From: Nostoc edaphicum CCNP1411
GTDB lineage: Bacteria > Cyanobacteriota > Cyanobacteriia > Cyanobacteriales > Nostocaceae
DNA: 64,000 nt
Assembly: GCF_014023275.1 (NCBI RefSeq)
Contig: NZ_CP054698.1
Coordinates: forward strand, 868,001 to 932,000
Direction: 5' to 3'
Below are positions 1-8,519 of the stretch, one piece after another. Numbering within the stretch: position 1 is the first letter of the stretch; each line of letters begins with the position of its first letter. The translations under genes and the position numbers were made by a program. Below the pieces are notes generated by a model, which did not search any database, was not told the origin of the DNA, and saw only the letters and a program-made list of their open reading frames with translations.

Positions 1-1
1 C

Positions 2-1933
2 CAAGAACATGAGATTTCCAATCATTTCGATGAATGGGCAACACGAGTGCATCCCGATGATATTGGATTTGTCAGACAAGCGATCGCTGATCACTTTGCC
101 AAAATTACCCCATTTTTTATCAGCGAACATCGAGTCCGGTGTAAAGATGACACCTACAAATGGATTTTGGATCGCGGTCAGGCAGTATGGGATGAAGATG
201 GTAATGTAGTGCGAATGACAAGTTGCCATACAGATATCACTGAACGCAAACAAGCAGAAGAACAATTGCGTCAGAGCGAAGAACGTTTCCAAATAGTTGC
301 TCGTGCTAGCAATGATCTTTTATGGGACTGGGATTTGCTGACTGATGAGGTGTGGTGGAATCAAGCTTTACAAACACTTTTTGGTTACTCGATAGAGCAA
401 ATAACATTGAATGTTTATTGGTGGTATGAACACATACATCCAGACGACAGGCAGAGAATCGCCTCAGAAACGATGGCACTGATAGATAGCGGTAGAACAT
501 TATGGTTAAATGAATACCGCTTTCGTCGCGGCAATGGTTCTTATGCCTATGTTTTTGATCGCGGCTATGTGATTCACGATAAGACCGGCAAACCAGTGCG
601 AATGATTGGTGCGATGATGGATATTAGCGAACGGCAAGCTGCACAACGCGATCGCAATCGAGCACAAGCAGAATTAGAACGCCAAAATATGCGATCGCAA
701 TTGTTCGCTAATATCACCCTAAAAATTCGGCAGTCTTTACAAATCGATGAAATTCTTCAAACCAGCGTCATAGAGGTGCAAAAGTTACTGCTTGCCGACC
801 GTGTTTTAATCCTGCGCCTACAGCCAGACGGTTCTTTTATGGCGGTGCAAGAGTCAGTAGTTCCAGGCTTACCTGTTATTCTGGGGCAACAAATTATCGA
901 CCCTTGCTTTCGCGACGATTACATTGAGCAGTACCGTCAAGGGCTAATTAGTTCTATGAACGACATCAAGGAAGCTAATATCCTACCTTGCCACGCCGAA
1001 TTTCTAAAACAATTTGCCGTTCAAGCCAACCTTGTAGTCCCAATTTTCCTCAAAAATCAACTGTGGGGGCTGTTAATTGCCCATCAGTGCGCCCATCCCC
1101 GCCAGTGGACTGGCTGGGAAATTGAACTTTTACAACAGCTGGCAGATCAAATAGGCATTGCCTCAACTCAGAGCCTAATCCTAGAACAAGAAACTCGGCA
1201 GCGGCAAGAACTCGCTCGTTCCAATAAAGAACTGCAACAATTTGCATTTGTTGCCTCCCACGATTTGCAAGAGCCACTACGTAAGATTACAACCTTTGGC
1301 GATCGGCTTAAAACCACCTGTGGCGACACATTAACCGAACAAGGACGTGATTACTTAGAACGGATGCAGAATGCTGCCAACAGAATGCAGACATTGATTG
1401 AAGACTTATTAACACTTTCACGAGTTACTACCAGGGCGCAGCCTTTTGTATCAGTAAATCTGGCAAAGATTGCCCAAGAGGTATTGTGTGATTTAGAAGT
1501 GTATATCCAGCAAACTGGCGCAAGTGTAGAAATAGCAGAGTTACCCACCATTCAAGCCGATCCTTTACAGATGCGCCAATTGTTGCAAAATCTGCTTGGT
1601 AACGCCCTCAAATTCCACCGCCTCCAGACACCACCTCTAATCAAAATTTATGGTAATATTTTAAACGATCAAGCAGATAACATATCCGCTAATTCTGAAC
1701 TCTGTCAAATCATCGTAGAAGATAATGGTATTGGTTTTGAAGAAAAATATCTTGATCGGATTTTCAATGTTTTTCAACGTTTGCATAGTAGCATTGAATA
1801 CGAAGGTACTGGCATAGGTCTAGCGATATGCCGGAAAATTGCCGAGCGTCATCATGGAAATATCACAGCTCAAAGCATACCTGGGCAAGGAGCAAAGTTT
1901 ATAGTCACATTGTCAATTAATTCTCATTCTTGA
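2..1933 (+). CDS. Sensor histidine kinase PAS-PAS-GAF-HisKA-HATPase, DXCF cyanobacteriochrome-like, 5' truncated
   Basis: The reading frame is open to the window edge, so the start lies upstream and the N-terminus is missing. In order: the end of a PAS domain (HPDD motif), a second PAS (about residues 85-210), a GAF domain (about 235-400), a HisKA helix with phospho-acceptor His in ASHDLQEP, and a HATPase domain with N box (GNALKF), G1 (DNGIGF) and G2 (GTGIGL). The GAF domain has DPCF (Cys codon 905-907) and PCH (Cys codon 989-991), exactly 28 residues apart, as in DXCF cyanobacteriochromes that bind phycoviolobilin or phycocyanobilin. I infer a membrane-free light sensor kinase. An Rcp1-type receiver lies 320 bp downstream on the same strand and is the likely phosphate acceptor. 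The kinase call is firm. Bilin binding is inferred from the two cysteines. Confidence 0.9.
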   Translation, partial: QEHEISNHFDEWATRVHPDDIGFVRQAIADHFAKITPFFISEHRVRCKDDTYKWILDRGQAVWDEDGNVVRMTSCHTDITERKQAEEQLRQSEERFQIVARASNDLLWDWDLLTDEVWWNQALQTLFGYSIEQITLNVYWWYEHIHPDDRQRIASETMALIDSGRTLWLNEYRFRRGNGSYAYVFDRGYVIHDKTGKPVRMIGAMMDISERQAAQRDRNRAQAELERQNMRSQLFANITLKIRQSLQIDEILQTSVIEVQKLLLADRVLILRLQPDGSFMAVQESVVPGLPVILGQQIIDPCFRDDYIEQYRQGLISSMNDIKEANILPCHAEFLKQFAVQANLVVPIFLKNQLWGLLIAHQCAHPRQWTGWEIELLQQLADQIGIASTQSLILEQETRQRQELARSNKELQQFAFVASHDLQEPLRKITTFGDRLKTTCGDTLTEQGRDYLERMQNAANRMQTLIEDLLTLSRVTTRAQPFVSVNLAKIAQEVLCDLEVYIQQTGASVEIAELPTIQADPLQMRQLLQNLLGNALKFHRLQTPPLIKIYGNILNDQADNISANSELCQIIVEDNGIGFEEKYLDRIFNVFQRLHSSIEYEGTGIGLAICRKIAERHHGNITAQSIPGQGAKFIVTLSINSHS

Positions 1934-2254
1934 TTTTTATTCCTGGAGAGGGATTAATACTAGATCCCAAAATTAGCTTAATTGTACAATTGCACCCTGT
2001 AATTTGTAGGACTCATGCATTGTACAAATCAACCATCATGTTAATTATTAATACAATTCGATAATTTCAGGCTATTGGTGACTACGACGGCAGTTTGTGA
2101 TTAGATATCGCTTGCTAATAGCAAAAAAATAGCAACAGAATAAACCTTTTATATCTAAACATATAAATTGCATATTTGATTGCTTTTGTCAACGTAAGAG
2201 TTGCCATCTGTGCCAAGTTAATAACTTGATTCATACTAATCAAACTAATGCATA
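1934..2254. other. Intergenic region between the sensor kinase and the receiver gene
   Basis: This AT-rich gap of 321 bp has no convincing ORF, hairpin with a T-run or repeat array. It probably holds the promoter and leader of the receiver gene, but I cannot point to clear -35 and -10 boxes. Confidence 0.4.
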
Positions 2255-2752
2255 GTGAACGGTCGAGAAACAAACCTCACAATTTTAATGGCTGATGATG
2301 ATAAAGATGACGGCATCTTAGTTCGTGAGGCCTTGGCAGAAAGTCAATTGCCAATTGAACTGTACATCGTGAGTAATGGTGAAGAGTTGATGGATTATCT
2401 GTACCACCGTGGTCAATATGCTGACCATAAAAGTTATCCGTATCCGGTTTTGATTTTATTAGATTTGAATATGCCGAGAATTGACGGTATTGAGGCACTC
2501 AAAGAGATAAAAACTGACCCACAACTGCGGCGAATTCCAGTTGTAATCCTGTCAACATCACAAAGAGAAGAAGATATATATAATACTTACGATTTGGGTG
2601 CTAATTCTTTCATTATTAAGCCAGTGGCTTTTGCCTCATTAGTTGAGGTCATGAAGACTCTAGTCAAATACTGGTTTGAAATTGTGAAACTGCCACTAGA
2701 AGCAGTGGGAGACAAACATGGACAACAGCCCTATCAAAGTTCTGTTCATTGA
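2255..2752 (+). CDS. Rcp1-type single-domain response regulator
   Basis: A stand-alone receiver domain of 165 residues with no output domain. It has the acidic patch ADDDKDD, the phospho-acceptor Asp in LLDLNMP, the switch Ser/Thr in ILSTS and the Lys in IIKP. The long loop after the second strand (YLYHRGQY) and the overall length are typical of Rcp1, the partner of cyanobacterial phytochrome Cph1. The start used is GTG at 2255. An in-frame ATG at 2288 would remove 11 residues and still leave the whole domain. It lies between a bilin-type GAF kinase and a hybrid kinase, and its 3' end overlaps the next gene by 35 bp, which suggests translational coupling. It probably relays phosphate from the upstream kinase. 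The family is certain and the partner is inferred. Confidence 0.9.
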   Translation: MNGRETNLTILMADDDKDDGILVREALAESQLPIELYIVSNGEELMDYLYHRGQYADHKSYPYPVLILLDLNMPRIDGIEALKEIKTDPQLRRIPVVILSTSQREEDIYNTYDLGANSFIIKPVAFASLVEVMKTLVKYWFEIVKLPLEAVGDKHGQQPYQSSVH

Positions 2753-4607
2753 TGATGACGAAGACGACTATATTTTGACTCGTTATTGGTTCAATGAATT
2801 TCAGGTAGCAAACTGCGAGCTGGAATGGGTTAATAATTATGAAGCAGCAAGAAATGCGATCGCTCGCTACCAACATGACATTTATCTTGTAGACTACCGT
2901 TTGGGCCCCCACAATGGACTTGAACTTTTGCGCGAAGCAATTGCCAACGGCTGTTGTTCTCCAATAATTTTGCTGACTGGTCAAGGCGACTGGGAAATAG
3001 ATATCGAAGCGATGAAAGCCGGAGCCGCAGATTATCTTGAAAAAAGCCAGTTGACAGCACCGTTGTTAGAGCGTTCTATCCGCTACGCCATTGAGCGCAA
3101 ACAAACAGAGCAGAAAATCCGCGAACAAGCTGCTTTACTAGATGTTGCCACCGATGCAATTTTTGTGTGTGATTTAGACGATAAAATTTTATTTTGGAAC
3201 AAAGCTGCTGAGAGTCTGTACGGTTGGAAAAAAGAAGAAGCTATCAATAACAAGACACGAGTTCTCTGGCATGAAAAAAAACCGTCTCAAGTTCAAGAAG
3301 CACTCAGTATTCTGATGAAAAATGGCTCTTGGGAGGGTGAGTTACAGCAAAAAACAAAATTAGGTAAAGAAATTATTGTTGAAAGCCGTTGGACATTAGT
3401 GCATGAATTCGGCAATAAATCACAATCTTTCCTCGTTGTCAACACAGACATCACACAAAAAAAACAACTCGAAGCGCAATTCCTTCGCGCCCAGCGATTG
3501 GAAAGCATTGGTACTTTAGCCAGTGGTATCGCCCACGACCTGAATAATGTTCTTGCCCCCATTTTGATGACAGCCCAACTATTGGAGGCACAACTTCATG
3601 ATGAGCGTTCTCGGCGACTGCTGCCAATATTGATCACAAACGCTAAACGTGGGGCAAATTTAGTCAAACAAGTATTATCTTTTACACGTGGGCTGGAAGG
3701 CGATCGCACAATCTTACAATTAAAGCATTTAATAATAGAAATTCAGCAAATTATCAAAGAAACTTTTCCCAAATCCATTGAGGTTTCCACTCATATTCCG
3801 CAAAATCTTTGGACTGTATCCGGCGATGCCACCCAACTGCACCAAGTACTAATGAATTTGTGTGTCAATGCTCGTGATGCTATGCCCAATGGTGGTAATT
3901 TGAAAATATTGGCGGAAAATCTCTTAATTGATGAAAATTACGCCAAGATGCATATAGATGCAAAAGTTGGTCATCACATTGTAATTACTATTAGTGATGG
4001 GGGAATTGGGATTCAAAGAGAAATATTAGATCGGATATTTGAGCCATTTTTTACTACCAAAGAACTCGGTAAAGGTACTGGTCTTGGTCTTTCTACAGTA
4101 CTTGGCATTATTAAAAGCCACGGCGGGTTTATTGATGTATACAGCGAACAAGGAAAAGGCAGTCAATTTAAGGTGTATTTGCCAGCACAAGATGCGAGAG
4201 AAACTATAGAAGAACAAGAACAGGGATTACCTTCAGGCCAAGGAGAATTAATTTTAGTTGTAGATGACGAAGCTGCCATTCGGGATGTGACAAAAACATC
4301 TTTAGAAAGCCATAACTACAAAGCAATTACAGCTAGTGATGGCATTGAAGCGATAGCCTTATATGCAGAACATCAAGATGAAATATCTCTTGTATTGACT
4401 GATATGGTCATGCCATCTATGGATGGAATAACTACTATCCGCACCCTGCGAAAAATTAATCCAGATGTCAAAATTATTGCTGTCAGTGGACTGAGTTCAT
4501 CTGATAAAGTGAATACAGCTTATGACATGGGTATCAAAGCATTTTTATGCAAACCCTATACAGCTAGCCAATTATTGCAAACTATTAGCACAGTCAAGAA
4601 GAGTTAA
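2718..4607 (+). CDS. Hybrid sensor kinase: receiver-PAS-HisKA-HATPase-receiver
   Basis: 629 residues. The N-terminal receiver (about 5-125) has the acidic pair IDDDEDD and phospho-acceptor Asp in LVDYRLG. A PAS domain (about 140-260) follows, then a HisKA helix with the His in SGIAHDLNNVL and a HATPase domain with N box (VNARDAMP), G1 (SDGGIGI) and G2 (GTGLGLS). A C-terminal receiver (about 505-625) has the Asp in LTDMVMP. The AHDLNNVLAP type of His box is common in hybrid kinases with a terminal receiver. The start ATG at 2718 lies inside the preceding receiver gene, so the two are translated from overlapping frames. No membrane segment is visible, so it is cytosolic. With the two genes upstream it forms a phosphorelay with three receiver domains. 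The signal sensed by its PAS domain is unknown. Confidence 0.93.
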   Translation: MDNSPIKVLFIDDDEDDYILTRYWFNEFQVANCELEWVNNYEAARNAIARYQHDIYLVDYRLGPHNGLELLREAIANGCCSPIILLTGQGDWEIDIEAMKAGAADYLEKSQLTAPLLERSIRYAIERKQTEQKIREQAALLDVATDAIFVCDLDDKILFWNKAAESLYGWKKEEAINNKTRVLWHEKKPSQVQEALSILMKNGSWEGELQQKTKLGKEIIVESRWTLVHEFGNKSQSFLVVNTDITQKKQLEAQFLRAQRLESIGTLASGIAHDLNNVLAPILMTAQLLEAQLHDERSRRLLPILITNAKRGANLVKQVLSFTRGLEGDRTILQLKHLIIEIQQIIKETFPKSIEVSTHIPQNLWTVSGDATQLHQVLMNLCVNARDAMPNGGNLKILAENLLIDENYAKMHIDAKVGHHIVITISDGGIGIQREILDRIFEPFFTTKELGKGTGLGLSTVLGIIKSHGGFIDVYSEQGKGSQFKVYLPAQDARETIEEQEQGLPSGQGELILVVDDEAAIRDVTKTSLESHNYKAITASDGIEAIALYAEHQDEISLVLTDMVMPSMDGITTIRTLRKINPDVKIIAVSGLSSSDKVNTAYDMGIKAFLCKPYTASQLLQTISTVKKS

Positions 4608-4701
4608 AGATTGGGCATTGGGCATTACTAATTTATTTGTCAAACTTGAGAGTTATAATTTAGTAACTCCTAACTCCTGACTCTTCACTATTTAATCCCC
4701 C

Positions 4702-5085
4702 ATGATGAAGGATGAAGTCTTAGCGGCTAATGCAGCTTTTTATCGAGCTTTTGAAAGAAAAGATATTGAGATAATGAGTGCAGTATGGTCACAAGGAACT
4801 GGTAGTTTTTGTATTCATCCTGGAAGTAATATACTGCGAGGTTGGAAGGAGATTCGCACCTCTTGGGAGCAGATATTTAAAAACACCGCTTATATCGAAA
4901 TAAACACAGATATAATTGCTACAGAGATAACTGATAATATCGCTTATGTCGTGCTGAGAGAAAATGTGTTCCAAGTAGTAGGTGGTAGAAGACTCGAAGC
5001 ACAATCAACAGCTACAAATATATTTCAGTTTCTTGGTGGTAAGTGGTATTTAATTCATCATCATGGCAGTCCAATTTTGCGATGA
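4702..5085 (+). CDS. SnoaL/NTF2-like small protein (DUF4440-type)
   Basis: 127 residues that fit the NTF2-like cone fold: an N-terminal helix pair (AANAAFYRAFERKDIE), the 'SCIHPG' type strand with 'W-x-x-I-R-x-SW' after it, and a C-terminal strand with KWYLIHHHGS. This subfamily is common in cyanobacteria and is annotated as nuclear transport factor 2 or SnoaL-like. Members include small isomerases, hydrolases and binding proteins, so no reaction can be assigned. Two ATG codons in tandem (4702 and 4705) are possible starts. It stands alone, with a heptamer array directly after its stop codon. The fold is likely and the function unknown. Confidence 0.75.
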   Translation: MMKDEVLAANAAFYRAFERKDIEIMSAVWSQGTGSFCIHPGSNILRGWKEIRTSWEQIFKNTAYIEINTDIIATEITDNIAYVVLRENVFQVVGGRRLEAQSTATNIFQFLGGKWYLIHHHGSPILR

Positions 5086-5098
5086 GGTCTGGGAAACT

Positions 5099-5196
5099 GG
5101 GGAATGGGGAATGGGGAATGGGGAATGGGGAATGGGGAATGGGGGAATGGGGGAATGGGGAATGGGGAATGGGGAATGGGGAATGGGGAATGGGGA
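5099..5196. repeat. Tandem heptamer array, unit GGGGAAT
   Basis: About 14 consecutive copies of GGGGAAT, with two units stretched by one extra G. This is the short tandem repeat type (STRR) well known from heterocystous cyanobacteria. Both strands happen to be open through it, giving artefact ORFs that I do not call. A second short array of CAATACC/CTAATGA-type units follows at about 5216-5265, up to the pyrR stop codon. Confidence 0.9.
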
Positions 5197-5253
5197 CTAG
5201 AGAAGAGTTTTGTAATACCCAATACCTAATGCCCAATACCCAATGACTAATGA

Positions 5254-5790
5254 CTAATGACTAATCAATTCAACTGCATCTCGTCCATCACAATTTTGTA
5301 AGTAAACTTTGACAATTTCTTCTTTAGCGGTAGGCAACTTTTTGCCAATAAAATCTGGGTGAATTGGTAATTCTCGATGGCCCCTGTCTACCAATACAGC
5401 TAAACGAATCACTTCTGGTCTACCGTAATCGTTGACTGCGTTCAAAGCAGCGCGAATTGTCCGTCCTTTGAAAATCACATCATCCACTAGTACAACCGTT
5501 TTTCCCGTAAGGTCAAAAGGAATTTCGCTTTTCGTTGGAGTCCGCAATCCAATTTTGTCGAGGTCATCTCGATAAAATGTAATGTCTAAAGCACCGACTG
5601 AAACGGCTACACCTTCCAGTGTCTCAATTTGACGCGCCAACAATTCGGCTAATAACGCACCCCTGGTATAAATACCAAGAAGTACCAGTTGAGACAAATC
5701 ACGCGTCCTTTCCACAATTTGAGAGGCCAGACGAGTCAAGGTACGACGGATTTCTTCGGATGAGAGAATTTCAACTACTTTGGCAGACAT
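5254..5790 (-). CDS. pyrR: Bifunctional pyr operon regulator / uracil phosphoribosyltransferase PyrR
   Basis: 178 residues, the usual PyrR length. The PRPP-binding motif [15 protein letters not shown] is intact, with a [12 protein letters not shown] strand-helix before it and a '[10 protein letters not shown]' segment after it, both diagnostic of PyrR against other phosphoribosyltransferases. Known members convert uracil and PRPP to UMP, and in Bacillus bind pyr mRNA to control attenuation. Whether the RNA-binding role exists in this cyanobacterium cannot be read here, because no pyr genes adjoin. The start ATG at 5790 gives [10 protein letters not shown], typical of the family. Downstream lie heptamer repeats. 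Confidence 0.95.
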   Translation of the reverse strand: MSAKVVEILSSEEIRRTLTRLASQIVERTRDLSQLVLLGIYTRGALLAELLARQIETLEGVAVSVGALDITFYRDDLDKIGLRTPTKSEIPFDLTGKTVVLVDDVIFKGRTIRAALNAVNDYGRPEVIRLAVLVDRGHRELPIHPDFIGKKLPTAKEEIVKVYLQNCDGRDAVELISH

Positions 5791-5865
5791 AGCAAGTGAT
5801 AAGTTAGGAGTGATGAGTCAAGGGTTAGAAGTTTTTATTCTTAACTCCTAACTTTATATTTATCA

Positions 5866-6837
5866 TTACTTATTTGGGAGTATTAAGAATATAGCGATCG
5901 CTATCCCTAACCATAGCAAAAAACAATATCGAGTCAGCTGCAAAGCATTCTGAATAGAAGTTGCAGTTATGGGATAAATAGCATCTCCTAGCAGTGGTTT
6001 GTACTTAGCTACCCCACGATACCAATTTGTACCGCCCATCTGCACTCCCAAAAAAGCAGCATAGGCGCACTCACTCCAGCCAGAATTGGGACTAGGATCA
6101 TTAATTGCATCCCGACGACAAATTCGCCAAACATGCATCGGTTTACCCGATAACAGCGCCAGAGTCATGACTGTTAACCGACAAGGTAGCCAAGTCAAAT
6201 AATCTTCTAATCGCGCACAGAACCATCCTAAATAAGTATAGGGTGCTTCTCGGTAACCCACCATTGAATCAAGGGTACTGCTAGCTTTATATGCTAAAAC
6301 CAAGGGCGTTGGCCCTATAACTGGTATAAAGACACCAATAATTGCATAAAAAAGCGGAGCCATTACCCCATCAGTGGTATTTTCTGCAACGGTTTCTAAA
6401 ACGGCTCGTGAAATTTCTGCTTGTGAGAGGTTTTGGGTATCTCGACCAACATAATTACTTAAAATCTTGCGAGCCTTCTCCAAATCTCCTGCTGTTAAAG
6501 GTTGTAAAACAGCCTCCGCTGCTGCTCGCAAACTTCTACCAGCAAAACAACTAGCCAAAAGAATGCTATTTATTGCAATTCCCAACAATGGATGAACCCA
6601 TTTGGCACTTTGAATAATCAAAAAGCCAACAAGGCCGCTACCAAGTATTAGGATAATACCTAGTACAATTCCAGCTAGGCGTTGTGTTAGAGAATTGTGA
6701 CACAATTGGAGAAAAAATTTGCTCAGGCGAGAAATTACCCACCCCATAACTTGCACTGGATGAGGCCAATCCCAAGGATCGCCAATTAAATAATCTAAAA
6801 GTGCAGCAATTATTAAGATATAGATATTATTGGTCAT
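5866..6837 (-). CDS. cbiB: Adenosylcobinamide-phosphate synthase CbiB/CobD
   Basis: 323 residues with several hydrophobic membrane helices. The family hallmarks are present: LDYLIGDPWDWPHPVQ at the N-terminus, the RDTQNLSQAEISRAVLE-type segment, TVAENTTDGVMAPLFY, and RRDAINDPSPNSGWSE. The enzyme joins aminopropanol (phosphate) to adenosylcobyric acid, late in corrin ring side-chain assembly of cobalamin (pseudocobalamin in cyanobacteria), at the membrane. It is encoded 75 bp upstream of pyrR on the same strand. I saw no cobalamin riboswitch in front of it. The upstream gap holds a 17-bp inverted repeat instead. Confidence 0.95.
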   Translation of the reverse strand: MTNNIYILIIAALLDYLIGDPWDWPHPVQVMGWVISRLSKFFLQLCHNSLTQRLAGIVLGIILILGSGLVGFLIIQSAKWVHPLLGIAINSILLASCFAGRSLRAAAEAVLQPLTAGDLEKARKILSNYVGRDTQNLSQAEISRAVLETVAENTTDGVMAPLFYAIIGVFIPVIGPTPLVLAYKASSTLDSMVGYREAPYTYLGWFCARLEDYLTWLPCRLTVMTLALLSGKPMHVWRICRRDAINDPSPNSGWSECAYAAFLGVQMGGTNWYRGVAKYKPLLGDAIYPITATSIQNALQLTRYCFLLWLGIAIAIFLILPNK

Positions 6838-7191
6838 AAGTCACGAGTCAAGGGTCAACCAATTTTGGATTTTAGATTTTGGATTTTGGATTGACCCCGA
6901 CCACATTAGCGTCATGGTACGACAATACTTCTCGGTTAAGGGTAAAAGGGGAATGGGAAAGGGAAAAGAAAAAACCTTTAACCTTTTCCCCAAACCCGAT
7001 TCCGAGTTAAAAGTGATTAACCGAGAAGTATTGCGTGGTAACAAGTCCGGGGCGGGGTATGAACGAAAAAATCTAAAATTTAAAATTCGTGGTCAAGAGG
7101 AGCCAGTTATATACGGGAGTTACCTCCGTCAAGTAAACTGGCATTCAAGGGTCAATATTTTGACTATTGACTATTGACTATTAACTCTTGA
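6838..7191. other. Intergenic region with inverted repeats
   Basis: 354 bp between cbiB and the Rrf2 gene. It contains TTTTGGATT-type short repeats near 6861-6890, a perfect 17-bp inverted repeat (6923-6939 with 7017-7033) enclosing about 77 bp, and a second smaller hairpin near 7100-7141 (GCCAGTT ... AACTGGC). Heptamer-type repeats (TGACTAT) close it. No gene is visible. Confidence 0.7.
6923..7033. repeat. Element with perfect 17-bp terminal inverted repeat
   Basis: CAATACTTCTCGGTTAA at 6923-6939 is the exact reverse complement of 7017-7033. The 77 bp between are purine-rich, with GGGAAAGGGAAAAG followed by the partly complementary CCTTTTCCCC. The layout resembles a small MITE-like or REP-type palindrome. 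No coding capacity and no clear target duplication are seen. Confidence 0.75.
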
Positions 7192-7632
7192 CTAAACCAC
7201 AAAACTAGCTTCTTCTCCAAGGGAAGCTTGCCAGCTACGAGCATCATAATAAAGGTCTGCCAGAGTAATACTGTACAAAGCTTCTTTAAGCTTTTGGTTG
7301 AGTCTCTGCCAGAGGCTAAATGTTACCCAATCTTCTGCTTGTGCAGGTGCTGGGGTGTGATGGGGTAAATGGCTAGTCTCGCCAACTGCTTCTAAAATTT
7401 GCCCTATAGATATTTGTACAGGCTCTCTTGCCAATTGATATCCGCCGATGCTACCACGAATTGATTTCACTAACCCAGCACGACGCATTTCTATTAGTAA
7501 TTTTTCAAGGTAAGGAGCTGGAATATCTTGGCGTTTTGCGATCGCTCTCACAGATACAGGGCCATATTTTGGTTGTAAACTCAAATCTAGCAACGCCTTC
7601 ACACTATAGTGTCCTCTGGTAGTTAGTTTCAT
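7192..7632 (-). CDS. Rrf2-family transcriptional regulator
   Basis: 146 residues from the ATG at 7632 (MKLTTRGHYSVKALLDL), the normal Rrf2 start. The frame runs on 20 codons upstream, but those codons are the heptamer repeat and are not family-like. The N-terminal winged helix carries the Rrf2 signature (AIAKRQDIPAPYLEKLL followed by the GGYQLA wing). The cysteine cluster that binds Fe-S in IscR and NsrR is absent: the chain has no Cys. It therefore belongs to the cluster-free, CymR-like part of the family. It lies next to the divergently transcribed cyAbrB gene. The target genes are unknown. Confidence 0.88.
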   Translation of the reverse strand: MKLTTRGHYSVKALLDLSLQPKYGPVSVRAIAKRQDIPAPYLEKLLIEMRRAGLVKSIRGSIGGYQLAREPVQISIGQILEAVGETSHLPHHTPAPAQAEDWVTFSLWQRLNQKLKEALYSITLADLYYDARSWQASLGEEASFVV

Positions 7633-7639
7633 TTTTGCA

Positions 7640-7705
7640 AGCTTTGTTGTTTGTCCTTTATCATTTGTCATTTGTAAATAACCAATGACCAATGACCAAT
7701 AACTA
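7640..7705. repeat. Heptamer-type repeat block (TCATTTG / CAATGAC)
   Basis: Short tandem units TCATTTG followed by CCAATGA lie directly upstream of the Rrf2 start. Related blocks recur at about 8446-8519, 16384-16516 and 17033-17094. They are intergenic STRRs typical of Nostoc-type genomes. Confidence 0.75.
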
Positions 7706-8026
7706 AGGATCAGTTTTGCTTATCATTCTGTGACTCAGTTATCATCCTCAACAACTAGACAACTTTTTGAGCGTTAGTTTAGAAAACTTCAAACTTGTAT
7801 AGTTTAGCAGTAATTCACAAACTATATATATAGTTATCAGCATTGCCAGCATTCTCTAAAATAGATTGTCTTGGCAATATTGGTAATGGCATAACAATTG
7901 TGCCTATGAGTGTAATATACTTGGCTAGGTTGAGATAAAACTAAAGGATTATGTTCCTATTAGCTCAACGTCAGCTAAAATAAAATCGATTCAAACACTT
8001 CAAACATTCATTTTCGACCTAAGTTG
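7706..8026. other. Divergent promoter region between the Rrf2 regulator and cyAbrB
   Basis: AT-rich region of about 320 bp with no ORF. It must hold promoters for two divergent regulator genes. TATATATAGTT-like runs at 7820-7835 and AT-rich blocks up to 8000 are candidate -10 regions, but I cannot assign boxes with confidence. Confidence 0.4.
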
Positions 8027-8440
8027 ATGCCTAAACAGAAAAAAATTGAACCCCTACTCGGTGAAGAACTGCTCAGAAAAGTCAAAGAGCTAGAGAACGA
8101 GAGCAAGGAAGACAAAGCCAAAAAATGCGGCTACTATACCGTTACCAAAAACGGCATAGAGCGCGTCAATATGATGAAGTTCTTAAATGCCCTAATTGAT
8201 GCCGAAGGCATTCAGTTGGACAGTACACCCAGTGCTAATGGGCGTGGTGGACGTAGTGCTAGCTATAGAATTAGTGTGCAATCGAATGGTAACTTACTTA
8301 TAGGTTCAGCTTATACAAAACAGATGAATCTGAAACCAGGAGATGAGTTTCTGATCACTTTAGGCAAAAAGCACATTCGTCTGAGACAGGTAGATCCAGA
8401 AGATCGGGAAGAAGATGAAGCCATAGAAGCCACGGCTTAA
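8027..8440 (+). CDS. cyAbrB-family transcriptional regulator
   Basis: 137 residues. The protein matches the cyanobacteria-specific cyAbrB family: an N-terminal PLLGEELLRKVKELE helix, the conserved KKCGYYTVTKNGIERVN block, and a C-terminal AbrB swapped-hairpin (MNLKPGDEFLITLGKKHIRL). Known cyAbrB proteins (CalA/cyAbrB1 and cyAbrB2) are abundant global regulators of carbon, nitrogen and redox genes, and in Anabaena of heterocyst genes. I cannot tell paralogue 1 from 2 by eye. I use ATG at 8027. A TTG directly before it at 8024 is also in frame. Confidence 0.93.
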   Translation: MPKQKKIEPLLGEELLRKVKELENESKEDKAKKCGYYTVTKNGIERVNMMKFLNALIDAEGIQLDSTPSANGRGGRSASYRISVQSNGNLLIGSAYTKQMNLKPGDEFLITLGKKHIRLRQVDPEDREEDEAIEATA

Positions 8441-8444
8441 TAAA

Positions 8445-8519
8445 TAGTCATTAGTCAATTGTCATTTGTCCTTTGTCCTTTGTGAAAACCAATGACCAAT
8501 GACTAATGACTAATGACTA
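8445..8519. terminator. Inverted heptamer repeat between convergent genes, possible bidirectional terminator
   Basis: TAGTCATTAGTCA at 8445-8457 is the reverse complement of TGACTAATGACTA at 8500-8512, with further complementary TCATTTG and CAATGAC units between them. It sits exactly at the convergent ends of cyAbrB and the ClC gene and even covers the last ClC codons. A termination role is inferred from position. There is no T-run. Confidence 0.45.

Noticed and set aside
5012..5246. ORFs of about 70 residues on both strands through the GGGGAAT array
   Set aside because: They are translations of a tandem heptamer with no family features. A 7-bp unit stays open in all frames here by composition.
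5099..5265. CRISPR-like array
   Set aside because: Units of 7 bp directly abut one another with no spacers. No cas genes in the window.
6838..7191. Cobalamin riboswitch upstream of cbiB
   Set aside because: No B12-box-like sequence or conserved core found. The region consists of repeats and inverted repeats.
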